Source: Vicinamibacteria bacterium (GTDB taxonomy: Bacteria; Acidobacteriota; Vicinamibacteria; Fen-336). From it: a stretch of 64,000 nucleotides of DNA. The translations under genes were made by a program, and so were the position numbers. Below are positions 37,279-49,658 of the stretch, piece by piece. The stretch's first letter is position 1; every line of letters starts with the position of its first letter. The notes beneath the pieces are model-generated. The model ran no database searches. It was not told the DNA's origin and saw only the letters and a program-made list of their open reading frames with translations. The DNA is taken from positions 1 through 64,000 of the forward strand of contig JAMQGV010000010.1 in the NCBI GenBank assembly GCA_025994075.1, given 5' to 3'.

Positions 37279-38403
37279 TCAGGAGGCCGACAGGACCCTT
37301 TCGTACAGCCGCTCGTAGCGGCTGACCACGCGATCGGCGCCGAACAGCGCCGCGGCCCGCCGCCGCCCGGCTTCGCCCAGCTCGCGCCGGCGCTCGTCGT
37401 CCTTGAGGATCTCGGCGACCCGTGCTGCCATGCCCTCGACGTCGCCGACCGGCAGCAGGTACCCGGTCTCGGCGTGCTTGACCAGCTCGGGCAGGCCGCC
37501 CTGGTCGGTGCCGACGACCGGCACCGCGCAGGCCATCGCCTCCAGCGCCGACTGGCCGAACGACTCGATCTCGGAGGGAATGAGGAACACGTCGGCCATG
37601 CCCGCGATCTCGGAGGTGTCGTCCTGCTGGCCGAGGAAGCGGACCCGGTCGGCGACACCGAGCCGCCGCGCCAGCGCCCGCGCCGCCGAGCGCTCGGGCC
37701 CCTCGCCGACCAGCAGCAGCGTGGAAGGCACCTCGCGCTGGACCCGCTCGAAGATGCGGATCACGTCCAGCACCCGCTTGCCCGGCTGGAAGTTCGAGGC
37801 GTGCAGCAGCAGCCGGTCGCCGGGCGAGCAGAACGCGGTCTCGTCCTTGTAGGCGCGGGTGGGACAGTAGGCGCCGGTGTCGACGAAGTTCGGAACCACC
37901 TCGATCGGCCGCGTGACGCCCAGCTCCTCGAGCGTCTCCCGGCGCAGGAACTCGGAGACCGCGGTGACGGCGTCCGAGCGCTCGATCCCGAAGCGGGTGA
38001 TCTCCGCGAACGAGGCGTCTTCGCCGACCAGCGTGGTGTCGGTCCCGTGCAGCGTGGTCACCAGCCGCGGCGCCTTCGGGCCCAGCATCTCGCGGGCGAG
38101 GTGGGCGGCGATCGCGTGCGGCATCGCGTAGTGGACGTGGAACAGGTCGAGCGAGGCCTCGCGCGCCACCTCGCACAGCTTGGCGGCCAGCGCCAGCTCG
38201 TGTGGCGGGTGCTCGAACAGCGCGCGCCCGGCGAGGTCGACCTCGTGGGTGCGGATGTTCTCGTGGAAGTCGGCCAGCCGGAACGGCAGCCGGTACGACA
38301 CGACGTGCACCGAGTGGCCGCGTCGGGCCAGGTGCTTGGCGAGTTCGGCGGCGACGCCGCCGGAGCCGCCGACGGTGGGGTAGAGCGCGATGCCGATGTT
38401 CAT
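37279..38403 (-). CDS. bshA: N-acetyl-alpha-D-glucosaminyl L-malate synthase
   Basis: BshA is the first enzyme of bacillithiol synthesis, joining UDP-GlcNAc to L-malate. This 374-residue GT4 protein has the specific N-terminal ALYPTVGGSGGVAAELA motif, the malate-binding VHYAMPHA and TTLHGTDTTLVG segments, and the C-terminal donor motif PSEIESFGQSALEAMA. Neighbouring bshC overlaps by 4 bases, which supports the call. The deacetylase gene (bshB) is not in this window. Confidence 0.92.
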   Translation of the reverse strand: MNIGIALYPTVGGSGGVAAELAKHLARRGHSVHVVSYRLPFRLADFHENIRTHEVDLAGRALFEHPPHELALAAKLCEVAREASLDLFHVHYAMPHAIAAHLAREMLGPKAPRLVTTLHGTDTTLVGEDASFAEITRFGIERSDAVTAVSEFLRRETLEELGVTRPIEVVPNFVDTGAYCPTRAYKDETAFCSPGDRLLLHASNFQPGKRVLDVIRIFERVQREVPSTLLLVGEGPERSAARALARRLGVADRVRFLGQQDDTSEIAGMADVFLIPSEIESFGQSALEAMACAVPVVGTDQGGLPELVKHAETGYLLPVGDVEGMAARVAEILKDDERRRELGEAGRRRAAALFGADRVVSRYERLYERVLSAS

Positions 38404-40031
38404 GGGCGGCCCCCCTGGAGCCAGCAGACCTGGTGGCCGCGGGCGAACGGGTCGAGCCGCTCGCGCAGCACGTCGACGAGCCCGGGACCGTGGCGGGCCA
38501 CCAGGCCGAGCAGGCCGAGGCCGCGCTCCTGCGGCGCGCCGCCCGGCAGCAGCGCGTCGCGGGTGCGGCGCAGCCGCTCGGCGCGGCCCTGGTCGCGCTT
38601 CTTGAGCGCGCGGGTCGCCTTCTCGTGGAGGCTGTCGATCTGGTGCAGCGCGCGGCCGCGGGCCGAGTCGGCCGCGGCCCGCAAGGTCGGGTCGAGAGCC
38701 GCCAGGCGCTCCTCGACCGTGGCCATTTCCCGGGTCACCGCCTGGCGCACGGCGGTGAAGGCCTCCTCAACGTCCGGGTAGGCCTCGCGCGCCCAGCGCG
38801 TGACCAGCGCCTCGGCGTCGCCCGTCAGGTCGCGCAGTCCGAGCCCCTCGGCGTCGAGGGCGCGGGTCTGGGCGGCCTCGACGACGGTCACGCTCGGCCG
38901 CGGCAGCAGCACCGGCCGCGGCACCCCGTAGTGCGCGTACGAGGGCCCGATCTGGGCGTGGTAGGCGATCTCGGCGGGCCCGCCGACGTAGGCGGCCGTG
39001 GGCAGCAGCAGGTCCTGGGCCAGCGGCCGCAGCAGCACGCCGGGGCTCCAGGCTGCCGGGTCGGCCTCGAGGCGGGCCAGCGCCTCGCCGACGCTCAGCC
39101 GGCGGCCGGTGCCGCGCACCTCGATCAGGTCGCCGTCCGTCGCCAGCGCCCGGCGGGCGCCGCCGTCGACCAGGAACAGGTTGAGGAAGCCGCCGCCGCG
39201 CACCGGCACCTGCTGGTGGTAGCCCGCGGCCTTCAGCCGCTCCCCGGCCTCCAGCGCCAGCGCCGAGCCGGGCGAGCGCTCGGCGATCTCGCGCGCCATC
39301 ACCGGCGCCATCAGCCGCTTCAGGTCCGGGTCGGCCGGGTCGAGCAGGACGAGGTCCGGCAGCAGCGCGCCCAGCCACGCCGCGAAGGCGGCGGACAGCG
39401 ACTGGCCCGGCGCGTAGGCGCGGCGCAACGCGGCGCCGACCTCCTCCCGGTAGGGCGACATCGGCAGCGACGCCAGCGCCTCCTCGACCAGCGGCGCGAT
39501 CGTCTCGTCGAAGAGGATGGCCGAGGCGGGCCGGCCGTCGGGCAGCGCGTGGGGCGCGTAGCGCCAGTCGCGGATCTGGCCGGCCTCGTCGAGCAGCGTG
39601 ACCTGGCGGACCTCGGCGAAGTCGTGGTCGTCCGAGGCGATCCAGAACACCGGCACGCAGGGTCGGCCGCTGCGGGCCTCGATCTCGCGCGCCACGCGCT
39701 GGGCGCCGAGCGCCTTGTAGAGCACGTACAGCGGGCCGCCGAACAGGCCGGCCTGCTGGCCGGTCACGACGGCGCAGGCGCCCGGCTCGGCCAGCCGGCC
39801 GGCCTGCGCGGCCGCGACGGGGTTGCCCCGCAGTTCCTGCTGGCGGACCAGGGCGCGCGCCGCGGCCACCCGCGGGCCGCTCGCCGCAGCCCGCTCGCCG
39901 GCCCGCACGACGGCTTCGAGGTCCCAGGGTCCGTCGTAGAAGCGCGTGGCCTCTGGCCGGCCGGCCAGATAGTCACGGAAGAGCGGCGACGAAGCGGCCG
40001 GAAACGAGTCGAGGACTTCCACGCGCTCCAT
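38400..40031 (-). CDS. bshC: Bacillithiol biosynthesis cysteine-adding enzyme
   Basis: This 543-residue BshC adds Cys to GlcN-malate to finish bacillithiol. Characteristic segments are VVTGQQAGLFGGPLYVLYK, VPVFWIASDDHDFAEV and GPSYAHYGVPRPVLLPR. The ATG at 40031 comes 7 bases after a perfect TATAAT (40044 to 40039), so it is probably translated from a leaderless mRNA. Its stop overlaps the bshA start, forming bshC-bshA. The long upstream frame to 40127 is shadow. Confidence 0.9.
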   Translation of the reverse strand: MERVEVLDSFPAASSPLFRDYLAGRPEATRFYDGPWDLEAVVRAGERAAASGPRVAAARALVRQQELRGNPVAAAQAGRLAEPGACAVVTGQQAGLFGGPLYVLYKALGAQRVAREIEARSGRPCVPVFWIASDDHDFAEVRQVTLLDEAGQIRDWRYAPHALPDGRPASAILFDETIAPLVEEALASLPMSPYREEVGAALRRAYAPGQSLSAAFAAWLGALLPDLVLLDPADPDLKRLMAPVMAREIAERSPGSALALEAGERLKAAGYHQQVPVRGGGFLNLFLVDGGARRALATDGDLIEVRGTGRRLSVGEALARLEADPAAWSPGVLLRPLAQDLLLPTAAYVGGPAEIAYHAQIGPSYAHYGVPRPVLLPRPSVTVVEAAQTRALDAEGLGLRDLTGDAEALVTRWAREAYPDVEEAFTAVRQAVTREMATVEERLAALDPTLRAAADSARGRALHQIDSLHEKATRALKKRDQGRAERLRRTRDALLPGGAPQERGLGLLGLVARHGPGLVDVLRERLDPFARGHQVCWLQGGRP

Positions 40032-40038
40032 GGCGGCG

Positions 40039-40044
40039 ATTATA
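40039..40044 (-). promoter_or_regulatory. Consensus -10 of the bshC-bshA operon
   Basis: Perfect TATAAT on the minus strand is followed by CGCCGCC and the ATG at 40031, so the transcript should begin at or one base before the start codon. No -35 matching TTGACA is seen. The same TATAAT lies ahead of argS. Confidence 0.55.
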
Positions 40045-40120
40045 GGCCAGCAGGGCCCGGCCCGCGGCCGTTCGTGTCGCGCAAGCCATTGCAGTTCATG
40101 GACTTGGGGCCCGGCCACGA

Positions 40121-40150
40121 TTGACACTTTTTCGCGGCCGATGCTAGAGT
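40121..40150 (+). promoter_or_regulatory. Sigma-70-like promoter of the kinase operon
   Basis: Perfect TTGACA (40121-40126), an 18-base spacer and TAGAGT (40145-40150) with TG at 40142-40143 give one of the best promoters in the window. The predicted leader is about 45 bases to GTG 40202. The core CGATGCTA (40139-40146) also occurs at 23534 and 51229. Confidence 0.7.
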
Positions 40151-40201
40151 CCAGTCACGGGGGAAGCGCGTCGCACGGGCGGCGGGACTCCGCCCGGCGA
40201 G

Positions 40202-42847
40202 GTGTGGGTGGGCGAGCAGCATCCGGTTCCGAAGACGATCGGCCGCTACCAGGTGCTGGGGACGATCGGCATCGGCGCGATGGGCGCCGTGTACAAGGCC
40301 TTCGACCCGCTGATCAAGCGCACCCTCGCGATCAAGACGATCCGCCTCGACATCGCGCGGGGCAGCCCCGAGTACAAGCAGTTCCTCGACCGCTTCTACC
40401 ACGAGGCCCGCATCTCGGGCACGCTCGCCCACCCGAGCATCGTCACCCTGTTCGACATCGGCGAGGACGTGGCCGGCCTGCCCTACCTCGCGATGGAGTT
40501 CATCGAGGGCGAGACCGTCGAGAGCATGATCGACCGCGGCGTGCGCTTCCGCCCCGAGAAGGTGATCGGCCTCGCCAGCCAGGTCGCCGCGGCGCTCGAC
40601 TACGCGCACCAGCGCGGCGTCGTGCACCGCGACATCAAGCCCGCCAACCTGATCCTGTTCGAGCAGGACCGGGTCAAGGTGATGGACTTCGGCATCGCCA
40701 AGCTGGCCGGCTCGGAACTGACCCAGGCCGGCCAACTGCTCGGCACGCCCTCGTACATGAGCCCCGAGCAGGCGATGGGCGAGAAGCTCGACGGCCGCAG
40801 CGACATCTTCTCGCTCGGCGTCGTCTGCTTCGAGATGCTCTCGGGCGAGCAGCCGTTCGCCGGCAACAACGTGACCTCGATCCTGTACCGGCTGGTGCAC
40901 ATGCCGCCGGCGCAGCCGCAGAACCTCGAGCTCAACGGGCTGGTGCCGCAGAAGTGGCACGAGGTGTTCTCGCGGGTGCTGGCCAAGAAGCCGGCCGACC
41001 GCTACCCGACCGCGGCCGAGTTCGTGCAGGACCTCGAGCTGTGTCTCGGCTCCTGGTTCTCGGCGCTGCCCGGCGGGATCGACGACCTCGCCGATCCCGG
41101 CGAGCGCACGATGCTCGACGAGGGCGGCTTCGGGGACGCGGTGCCGCTGATCCACGGGTCCGCGCCGGCCGCGCCGCCGGCCGCCCACTTCGACCCGCTC
41201 ACCGACCCCTCGGGCGAGATCGCTGCGCTCGCGCCGCCGGTCGAAGACACCCACTCGACCACGGAACTGGGCACGAAGCGGGCACCGGCGCCGCCGCCGC
41301 TGCCGGGCGAGCGCCGCACCGAGCCGCTGCCCGCCACCTCGGACGACACGGAGTCGCCCCGCACCGAGGCCCTCGGAGCCGAACCGAGCCCGATCGAGAG
41401 CACGGTGCCGATGCCGCTCGGGGTCCCGGCGGCCGCGGTTCCCGGCGCATCGACGGTGCCGCTGCCGGTGTTCGCGCCCGAGCGGCGAGGGGCGCGGCCG
41501 CCTGCGCCGCCGCCGCTGCCGGCCGAGGCGGGAGCCCTGGGCGACGAGCCCAGCACCGTGACGATCCGCGCCCGCGCCGCCGCGCCGGCCGCGCCGGCCT
41601 CCGAAGACGACGAGGACGCCATCGAGCGCACCGTGATCGACCGCGCCGAGTCGATCGCCGAGCCGGCCGCGGCGACGACGGCGATGCCCGCGGGTGAGCC
41701 GCCGCCCGACGCGGCCGAAGCGACCGTGGCGATGGTCGCGGGCGAGCCGGCGCCCGGCCCGGCCGAGGCGACGGTGGCGATGCCCGCGGCCGCGCCGCCG
41801 ACCACCCGCATGCCCGCCGCGGGTGCCGCGGACGCGACGTGGATCGCACCTGCAGCTTCGGCGCCGCCGGCTGTCGCGCGGCCCGCACTGCCGCCGCCCG
41901 TCGCGCCGCCGCCGCCTCCTCCTCCTCCCCCGGTCGCTGCCGCGCCGCGCCCGCCCGCCGCAGCGCCGCTGGCCCCCCAGCCCACGGTTTCCACCCCGGG
42001 GGCGGGCAATCGCGGGCTGCTGCTCGCCGCCGCCGCGGGCTTCGCCGCGATGACGCTGGGTCTCGTCGGCCTGTTCCTGTTCCGACAGCCCGCTGCGCCG
42101 GGCGCGGAGCCGGGCGCGCCCGCGGCGCTGGCCGCGGGTCTGCGGGTCGAGAGCCAGCCCGGCGGCGCGGCCGTGCGGGTCAACGGCGAGCTCAAGGGCA
42201 CCACCCCGCTCGAGTTGCCGGGCCTGCCGCACGGTCTCTACGAGGTCGAGGTCGAGCTCTCGGGGTACGAGGCGGCGCACGAGAACGTCGCCCTCACCCA
42301 GTCGTCGCCCGCGCGCGCGCTGTCGCTGTCGCTGTCGCGCGTCGTCGTCGCGCCCAACACCGGGCGGCTGGAGGTGGTGACGACGCCCGCGGGGGCGTCG
42401 GTCGAGGTCGACGGCGTCGCGGTCGGCCTGGCGCCGCTGCGCGGCTTTCGCCTGCCCGCGGGCGAGCACGCGCTGAAGCTGTCGCTCGCCGATCACGCGA
42501 CCGTCGAACGCAAGGTCCGGATCGCCGCGGGCGAGACCGAGAAGGTGTCCGCGACGCTCGCGTCGACCCGGGTCCACGAGAACTCGGAGCTCGACGCGAA
42601 GCCGGTCCGCACCCACGCGCCTCCGCCCAAGCTGCCCGCGCAGGACCGGCCGCTGTTCGTCTACGCCGTGCTGACCGTGGGCCTCGACGGCCGCGTCGAG
42701 GACGTCGAGATCCGCGAGGGCGCCGGGCGCGAGCTGGACGACGCGGTGCGCCGCACGGTGAAGGGCTGGCGCTTCGAGCCGGGGCGCCGCCAGGGAGCCG
42801 TCGTGCGCTTCCGCGAGCACATCCGCTTCAAGGTGCCGGTCAAGTAG
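40202..42847 (+). CDS. Ser/Thr kinase fused to PEGA repeats and a TonB C-terminal domain
   Basis: This is an 881-residue membrane kinase. The kinase domain (about 14-270) has K45 in LAIK, HRD at 142-144 and DFG at D162, so it looks active. A long Pro/Ala/Glu linker (about 330-600) leads to one membrane helix (about 604-628). Two PEGA repeats follow (about 647-697 and 721-775), then a TonB_C-like domain from about 800 (VLTVGLDGRVEDVEI, KGWRFEPGR). A kinase ending in a TonB-type domain is unusual. GTG 40208 is an alternative start. FHA protein and signal-peptidase genes follow with tight spacing. Confidence 0.9.
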   Translation: MWVGEQHPVPKTIGRYQVLGTIGIGAMGAVYKAFDPLIKRTLAIKTIRLDIARGSPEYKQFLDRFYHEARISGTLAHPSIVTLFDIGEDVAGLPYLAMEFIEGETVESMIDRGVRFRPEKVIGLASQVAAALDYAHQRGVVHRDIKPANLILFEQDRVKVMDFGIAKLAGSELTQAGQLLGTPSYMSPEQAMGEKLDGRSDIFSLGVVCFEMLSGEQPFAGNNVTSILYRLVHMPPAQPQNLELNGLVPQKWHEVFSRVLAKKPADRYPTAAEFVQDLELCLGSWFSALPGGIDDLADPGERTMLDEGGFGDAVPLIHGSAPAAPPAAHFDPLTDPSGEIAALAPPVEDTHSTTELGTKRAPAPPPLPGERRTEPLPATSDDTESPRTEALGAEPSPIESTVPMPLGVPAAAVPGASTVPLPVFAPERRGARPPAPPPLPAEAGALGDEPSTVTIRARAAAPAAPASEDDEDAIERTVIDRAESIAEPAAATTAMPAGEPPPDAAEATVAMVAGEPAPGPAEATVAMPAAAPPTTRMPAAGAADATWIAPAASAPPAVARPALPPPVAPPPPPPPPPVAAAPRPPAAAPLAPQPTVSTPGAGNRGLLLAAAAGFAAMTLGLVGLFLFRQPAAPGAEPGAPAALAAGLRVESQPGGAAVRVNGELKGTTPLELPGLPHGLYEVEVELSGYEAAHENVALTQSSPARALSLSLSRVVVAPNTGRLEVVTTPAGASVEVDGVAVGLAPLRGFRLPAGEHALKLSLADHATVERKVRIAAGETEKVSATLASTRVHENSELDAKPVRTHAPPPKLPAQDRPLFVYAVLTVGLDGRVEDVEIREGAGRELDDAVRRTVKGWRFEPGRRQGAVVRFREHIRFKVPVK

Positions 42848-43903
42848 GTGGCCCGCCTCGTCATCAACCCCGCCGCGTCCCGTCAGCCCCGCGAGCTGGC
42901 GCTGCCGCGCGCCCCGCTGCTGATCGGCCGCGACCCGTCCAACGACCTGGTGCTGCCCGACGCGATGGTGTCGCGGCGCCACGCGGTGATCGAGTACCGG
43001 GGCGAGGGCTGGGTGCTGCGCGACTGCCAGTCGAGCAACGGCTCGCTGGTGAACGGCGACCGCGTGGAGCAACGCCCGCTGCGCGACGGGGACCTGGTGG
43101 CGATCGGCGGCGCGCGGCTGCTGTTCCGCGACGACGAGCCGCAGGCCGACGGCCCCGGCGCCAAGGTGATCCCGCACCCCTCCTCGCCGCGGCTGCGCTG
43201 TGCCGACTGCGGGGCGATGCTGCGCGCGAACGACGCGTTCTGCCGCGGCTGCGGCGCCAAGCTGGCGCCGGCCCCGATCCAGGCGCGCCTCGTCTGCGCC
43301 GACTGCGGTTCCGTGGTGCCGCTGCCCGCGCGCTTCTGCAACGCCTGCGGCCGCGAGCTGGGGCAGGGCACGGCACCCGTTCCGTCCCCGCCGCGCCCGG
43401 CGTCGCGGGCGGCCGGGCTGTTCGAGCTGCGCCCCGCGCCCCGCCCCCGGCCGGCGGGCCCGCGCCCGGCCCCGCCGCTGCGGCGGGCCGCGGCCGCGGC
43501 TTTCGACTGGGGAGTGGTGGGCGGGGTCGAGGTGCTGCTGCTGTCGCCGGTGCTGCACTACTGGCTGACGCTGCCGCCCGCCCAGGCCGTCGCCGACGTC
43601 CGCTTCACGCCGATCCTCGTCTCGCTCGCGCTGCTGCCGTTGGCGGCGGCGCTGGCCGCGCTCTACTTCGTCCACTTCTGGGGTGTGCGCGGGGCGACGC
43701 CGGGCCAGCGCCTGCTGGGCCTGGCCGTCGTCGACGAAGACGGCCGCGGACCGATCGGGGTGCCGCGCGCGTTCCTGCGGCTGCTCGGCTACACGCTGGC
43801 GCTGGCGCCGCTCGGCGGCGGCTTCGCGGCGGCGCTGTTCGGCGGTCGCGCCCTGCACGACCGGGTCGCCGCGACCCGGGTGGTGCTGAGGGGGGACGCG
43901 TGA
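42848..43903 (+). CDS. FHA domain, zinc-ribbon and RDD membrane protein
   Basis: This 351-residue protein begins directly after the kinase stop. The N-terminal FHA domain (about 1-95) has [14 protein letters not shown] and SSNGSLVN, so it can bind phosphothreonine. Two zinc ribbons follow, each with CxxC pairs ([19 protein letters not shown] and [19 protein letters not shown]). The C-terminal RDD domain has about three membrane helices and the motif [11 protein letters not shown]. It probably docks on the phosphorylated upstream kinase or its targets (inference). Confidence 0.85.
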   Translation: MARLVINPAASRQPRELALPRAPLLIGRDPSNDLVLPDAMVSRRHAVIEYRGEGWVLRDCQSSNGSLVNGDRVEQRPLRDGDLVAIGGARLLFRDDEPQADGPGAKVIPHPSSPRLRCADCGAMLRANDAFCRGCGAKLAPAPIQARLVCADCGSVVPLPARFCNACGRELGQGTAPVPSPPRPASRAAGLFELRPAPRPRPAGPRPAPPLRRAAAAAFDWGVVGGVEVLLLSPVLHYWLTLPPAQAVADVRFTPILVSLALLPLAAALAALYFVHFWGVRGATPGQRLLGLAVVDEDGRGPIGVPRAFLRLLGYTLALAPLGGGFAAALFGGRALHDRVAATRVVLRGDA

Positions 43904-44502
43904 ACGCGACCCAGGAGGCGCCGCTGGACGTGGTGGAGCCGCTGCCGGCCCCCGAGCCGCTGATCGCCGCGCCGCGCCCGCGCCTGGGGCGGTTGCGGGC
44001 CGCGCTGGAGCTGCTGCACGACCTGTCGGTGGCCGTGCTGTTCTGCTTCTTCCTGATCACTTACGTGGGTCAGGCGTTCCGCGTCCAGGGCGCCTCGATG
44101 CAGCCGCTGCTCGAGGACGACGAGCGGATCCTGGTCAACAAGTTCGCCTACCGGCTGGGGCCGATCCGGCGCGGCGACGTCGTGGTGTTCTGGTACCCGC
44201 GCGACCCGGCGGTCTCGTTCATCAAGCGGGTGGTGGGACTGCCGGGCGACGTGGTGGAGCTGCGGCGCGGGCTCGTCCACGTCAACGGGCGCCCGCTCGA
44301 CGAGCCGTGGGTCGCGGCGGAGTTCCGCGGCCACGACAGCGTCGGGCCGGTCGAGGTCGAGCGCGGCCACTACTTCGTGCTCGGCGACCACCGCACGAGC
44401 AGCAACGACAGCCGCGCCTGGGGCGACGTGCCCGAGCGCTACATCTACGGCAAGGCGGTGTTCCGCTTCTGGCCGCTGGGCCGCATCGGCCGCGTGCAGT
44501 AG
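43900..44502 (+). CDS. lepB: Signal peptidase I
   Basis: This 200-residue membrane serine protease cleaves signal peptides of exported proteins. One N-terminal helix is followed by the catalytic Ser (S66 in GASMQPLL) and Lys (K109 in [11 protein letters not shown]), with the later [14 protein letters not shown] box. GTG 43900 overlaps the RDD stop (GTGA). The N-terminal tail of about 40 residues before the helix is longer than in many LepB proteins. It is placed with the kinase/FHA genes, then carA starts 41 bases later. Confidence 0.92.
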   Translation: MNATQEAPLDVVEPLPAPEPLIAAPRPRLGRLRAALELLHDLSVAVLFCFFLITYVGQAFRVQGASMQPLLEDDERILVNKFAYRLGPIRRGDVVVFWYPRDPAVSFIKRVVGLPGDVVELRRGLVHVNGRPLDEPWVAAEFRGHDSVGPVEVERGHYFVLGDHRTSSNDSRAWGDVPERYIYGKAVFRFWPLGRIGRVQ

Positions 44503-44543
44503 GCGCGGGGCCGGGTACTGGGACTGCAGGGAGGCGAGAGTTG

Positions 44544-45656
44544 ATGATGGCGCGGGAGCGGGCGGTGCTGGCGCTCGAGGACGGCGTGGTCTTCGAGGGG
44601 CGCGCCTACGGGCGGCGGGGGGCGACCACGGGCGAGGTCGTGTTCAACACGGCGCTGGCCGGCTACCAGGAGGTGCTGACTGATCCCTCCTACGCCGGCC
44701 AGATCGTGACCATGACCTACCCCCACATCGGCAACTACGGCGTCAACGACGGCGACCTCGAGTCGACCCGGCCCCAGGTCGCGGGCTTCCTCGTGCGCGA
44801 GCCCGCCCACGTGCACTCCTCCTGGCGCGCCGAGCGCGGGCTCGAGGAGTGGCTCGACGGCCACGGCGTGGTCGGCCTGTGCGACTTCGACACCCGGGCC
44901 CTGACCCGCCACCTGCGCACCGCCGGCGCCAAGCGCGGGGCGATCGCACCGGGCACGGACGCGGTCGCGGCGCTGGCCGCGGCCCGCGCCTCGCGCAACA
45001 TGGTCGGCCTCGACCTCGCCCGCGAGGTGACCTGCGCCGCGCCCTGGCACTTCGAGGGCGGCGGCGAGCGCGGCACGCTGAAGGTCGTGGCCTACGACTT
45101 CGGCGTCAAGCTCAACATCCTGCGGCGGCTGGCCGCCAGCGGCTGCGACGTGACGGTGGTGCCCGCGCAGACCACGGCCGACGAGGTGCTCGCATTGCGC
45201 CCCGACGGCGTGTTCCTCTCCAACGGGCCCGGCGACCCCGAGCCGGTCACCTACGCGGTGGAGGCGGCCAAGCGGCTGATCGACTCGCGCACGCCGGTGT
45301 TCGGCATCTGCCTCGGCCACCAGATCCTCGGCCTCGCCTGTGGCGGCCGCACCTTCAAGCTCAAGTTCGGCCACCGCGGCGGCAACCACCCGGTCCAGCA
45401 CCTGCAGAGCGGCCGAGTGGAGATCACGTCGCAGAACCACGGCTTCGCCGTCGACGCCGCGGTGTTCGAGACCCGCCGCGACCTGGAGCTGACCCACGTC
45501 AACCTCAACGACGGCACGGTCGAGGGCTTCCGGCACCGCGACCTGCCGGTGATGTCGGTGCAGTACCACCCGGAGGCGAGCCCCGGCCCCCACGACTCCC
45601 ACTACCTGTTCGACGCGTTCGTCGCGCTGATGCGCGAGCGCCGTCACGCCGCCTGA
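44544..45656 (+). CDS. carA: Carbamoyl-phosphate synthase, small subunit
   Basis: This 370-residue glutaminase subunit makes ammonia for CarB. The nucleophile is C256 in GICLGHQ, and the triad ends with H342-P-E344 in [12 protein letters not shown]. The N-terminal [11 protein letters not shown] and [11 protein letters not shown] match CarA. ATG 44544 has GGGAGGCGAG upstream; TTG 44541 and ATG 44547 are also possible. It is followed by carB 34 bases later and supplies both arginine and pyrimidine routes. Confidence 0.95.
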   Translation: MMARERAVLALEDGVVFEGRAYGRRGATTGEVVFNTALAGYQEVLTDPSYAGQIVTMTYPHIGNYGVNDGDLESTRPQVAGFLVREPAHVHSSWRAERGLEEWLDGHGVVGLCDFDTRALTRHLRTAGAKRGAIAPGTDAVAALAAARASRNMVGLDLAREVTCAAPWHFEGGGERGTLKVVAYDFGVKLNILRRLAASGCDVTVVPAQTTADEVLALRPDGVFLSNGPGDPEPVTYAVEAAKRLIDSRTPVFGICLGHQILGLACGGRTFKLKFGHRGGNHPVQHLQSGRVEITSQNHGFAVDAAVFETRRDLELTHVNLNDGTVEGFRHRDLPVMSVQYHPEASPGPHDSHYLFDAFVALMRERRHAA

Positions 45657-45690
45657 CAGCGGCGCCACGACCGAAGAACCCCAAGGAACG

Positions 45691-48890
<3,200 letters not shown>

Positions 48891-48894
<4 letters not shown>

Positions 48895-49655
48895 AGCCCC
48901 TCTACCTCGCGCTGTCCGGCGGCGGCGGCCACGCGGCGGCCCACGCGGGCGTGCTCTTCGAGCTGGAGCGCGCGGGCATCCCCGTCGCGGGCGTGGCCGG
49001 CGTCTCCGGCGGCGCCCTGGTCGCGGCGGCCTGGGCCGGTGGCGCCGACCTCGAGAAGCTGATCGACCAGGCCTCGCGCCTGCACCCGTGGTTCTGGGTC
49101 CGCGGCTGGGGCGGCGGCCTGCTGTCCGGCACCAAGCTGGGCGCGCTGATCGACGAGTTCCTTCCGGTCGCGACCTTCGAGGGCCTGCGCTGCCCGCTGG
49201 CCGTGGTGGCCACCCAGGTCGACACCGGCGAGAAGGTGGTGTTCACCTCGGGCCCGCTGCGCGACCGCGTGCGCGCCTCGTGCAGCTTCCCGGGCGTGTT
49301 CCCGCCGATGGTGCTCGACGGCGTGCGCTACTACGACGGCGGCGTGTCGGAGGTGATCCCGGTGCGGCCGGCCCGCGACCTCGCGGGCGAAGGCGGCGTC
49401 GTGCTCGCGCTCGACTGCAACAGCGGCACGAAGTGGCCGGGCGCCGCCTCGTTCGTCGCTGTCGCGCTGCGCGCGGGGCTGACCCTGTTGCGCGGACGCA
49501 CCCGCGGCGAGCTGCTCGGGGCCGACATGGTGATCGCGCCCAAGATGGGCGACTCCGGCTGGATGCAGCCGCGCCGGATCCCGCAGTTCTTCGAGGCCGG
49601 CCGCGAGGCCCTGCGCTCCGCGCTGCCCGAGCTGAGGCGCCTGCTCGAAGGCTGA
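48891..49655 (+). CDS. Patatin-like phospholipase
   Basis: This 254-residue lipid acyl hydrolase has the oxyanion loop [15 protein letters not shown], the nucleophile S39 in GVSGG and the paired D149 in DGGVSE. Both catalytic residues of the Ser-Asp dyad are present, so it is probably active on membrane phospholipids or other acyl esters. GTG 48891 overlaps carB (GTGA). There is no signal peptide or membrane segment, so it is likely cytosolic or membrane-associated. The link to carAB is not obvious. Confidence 0.88.
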
Positions 49656-49658
49656 GCG

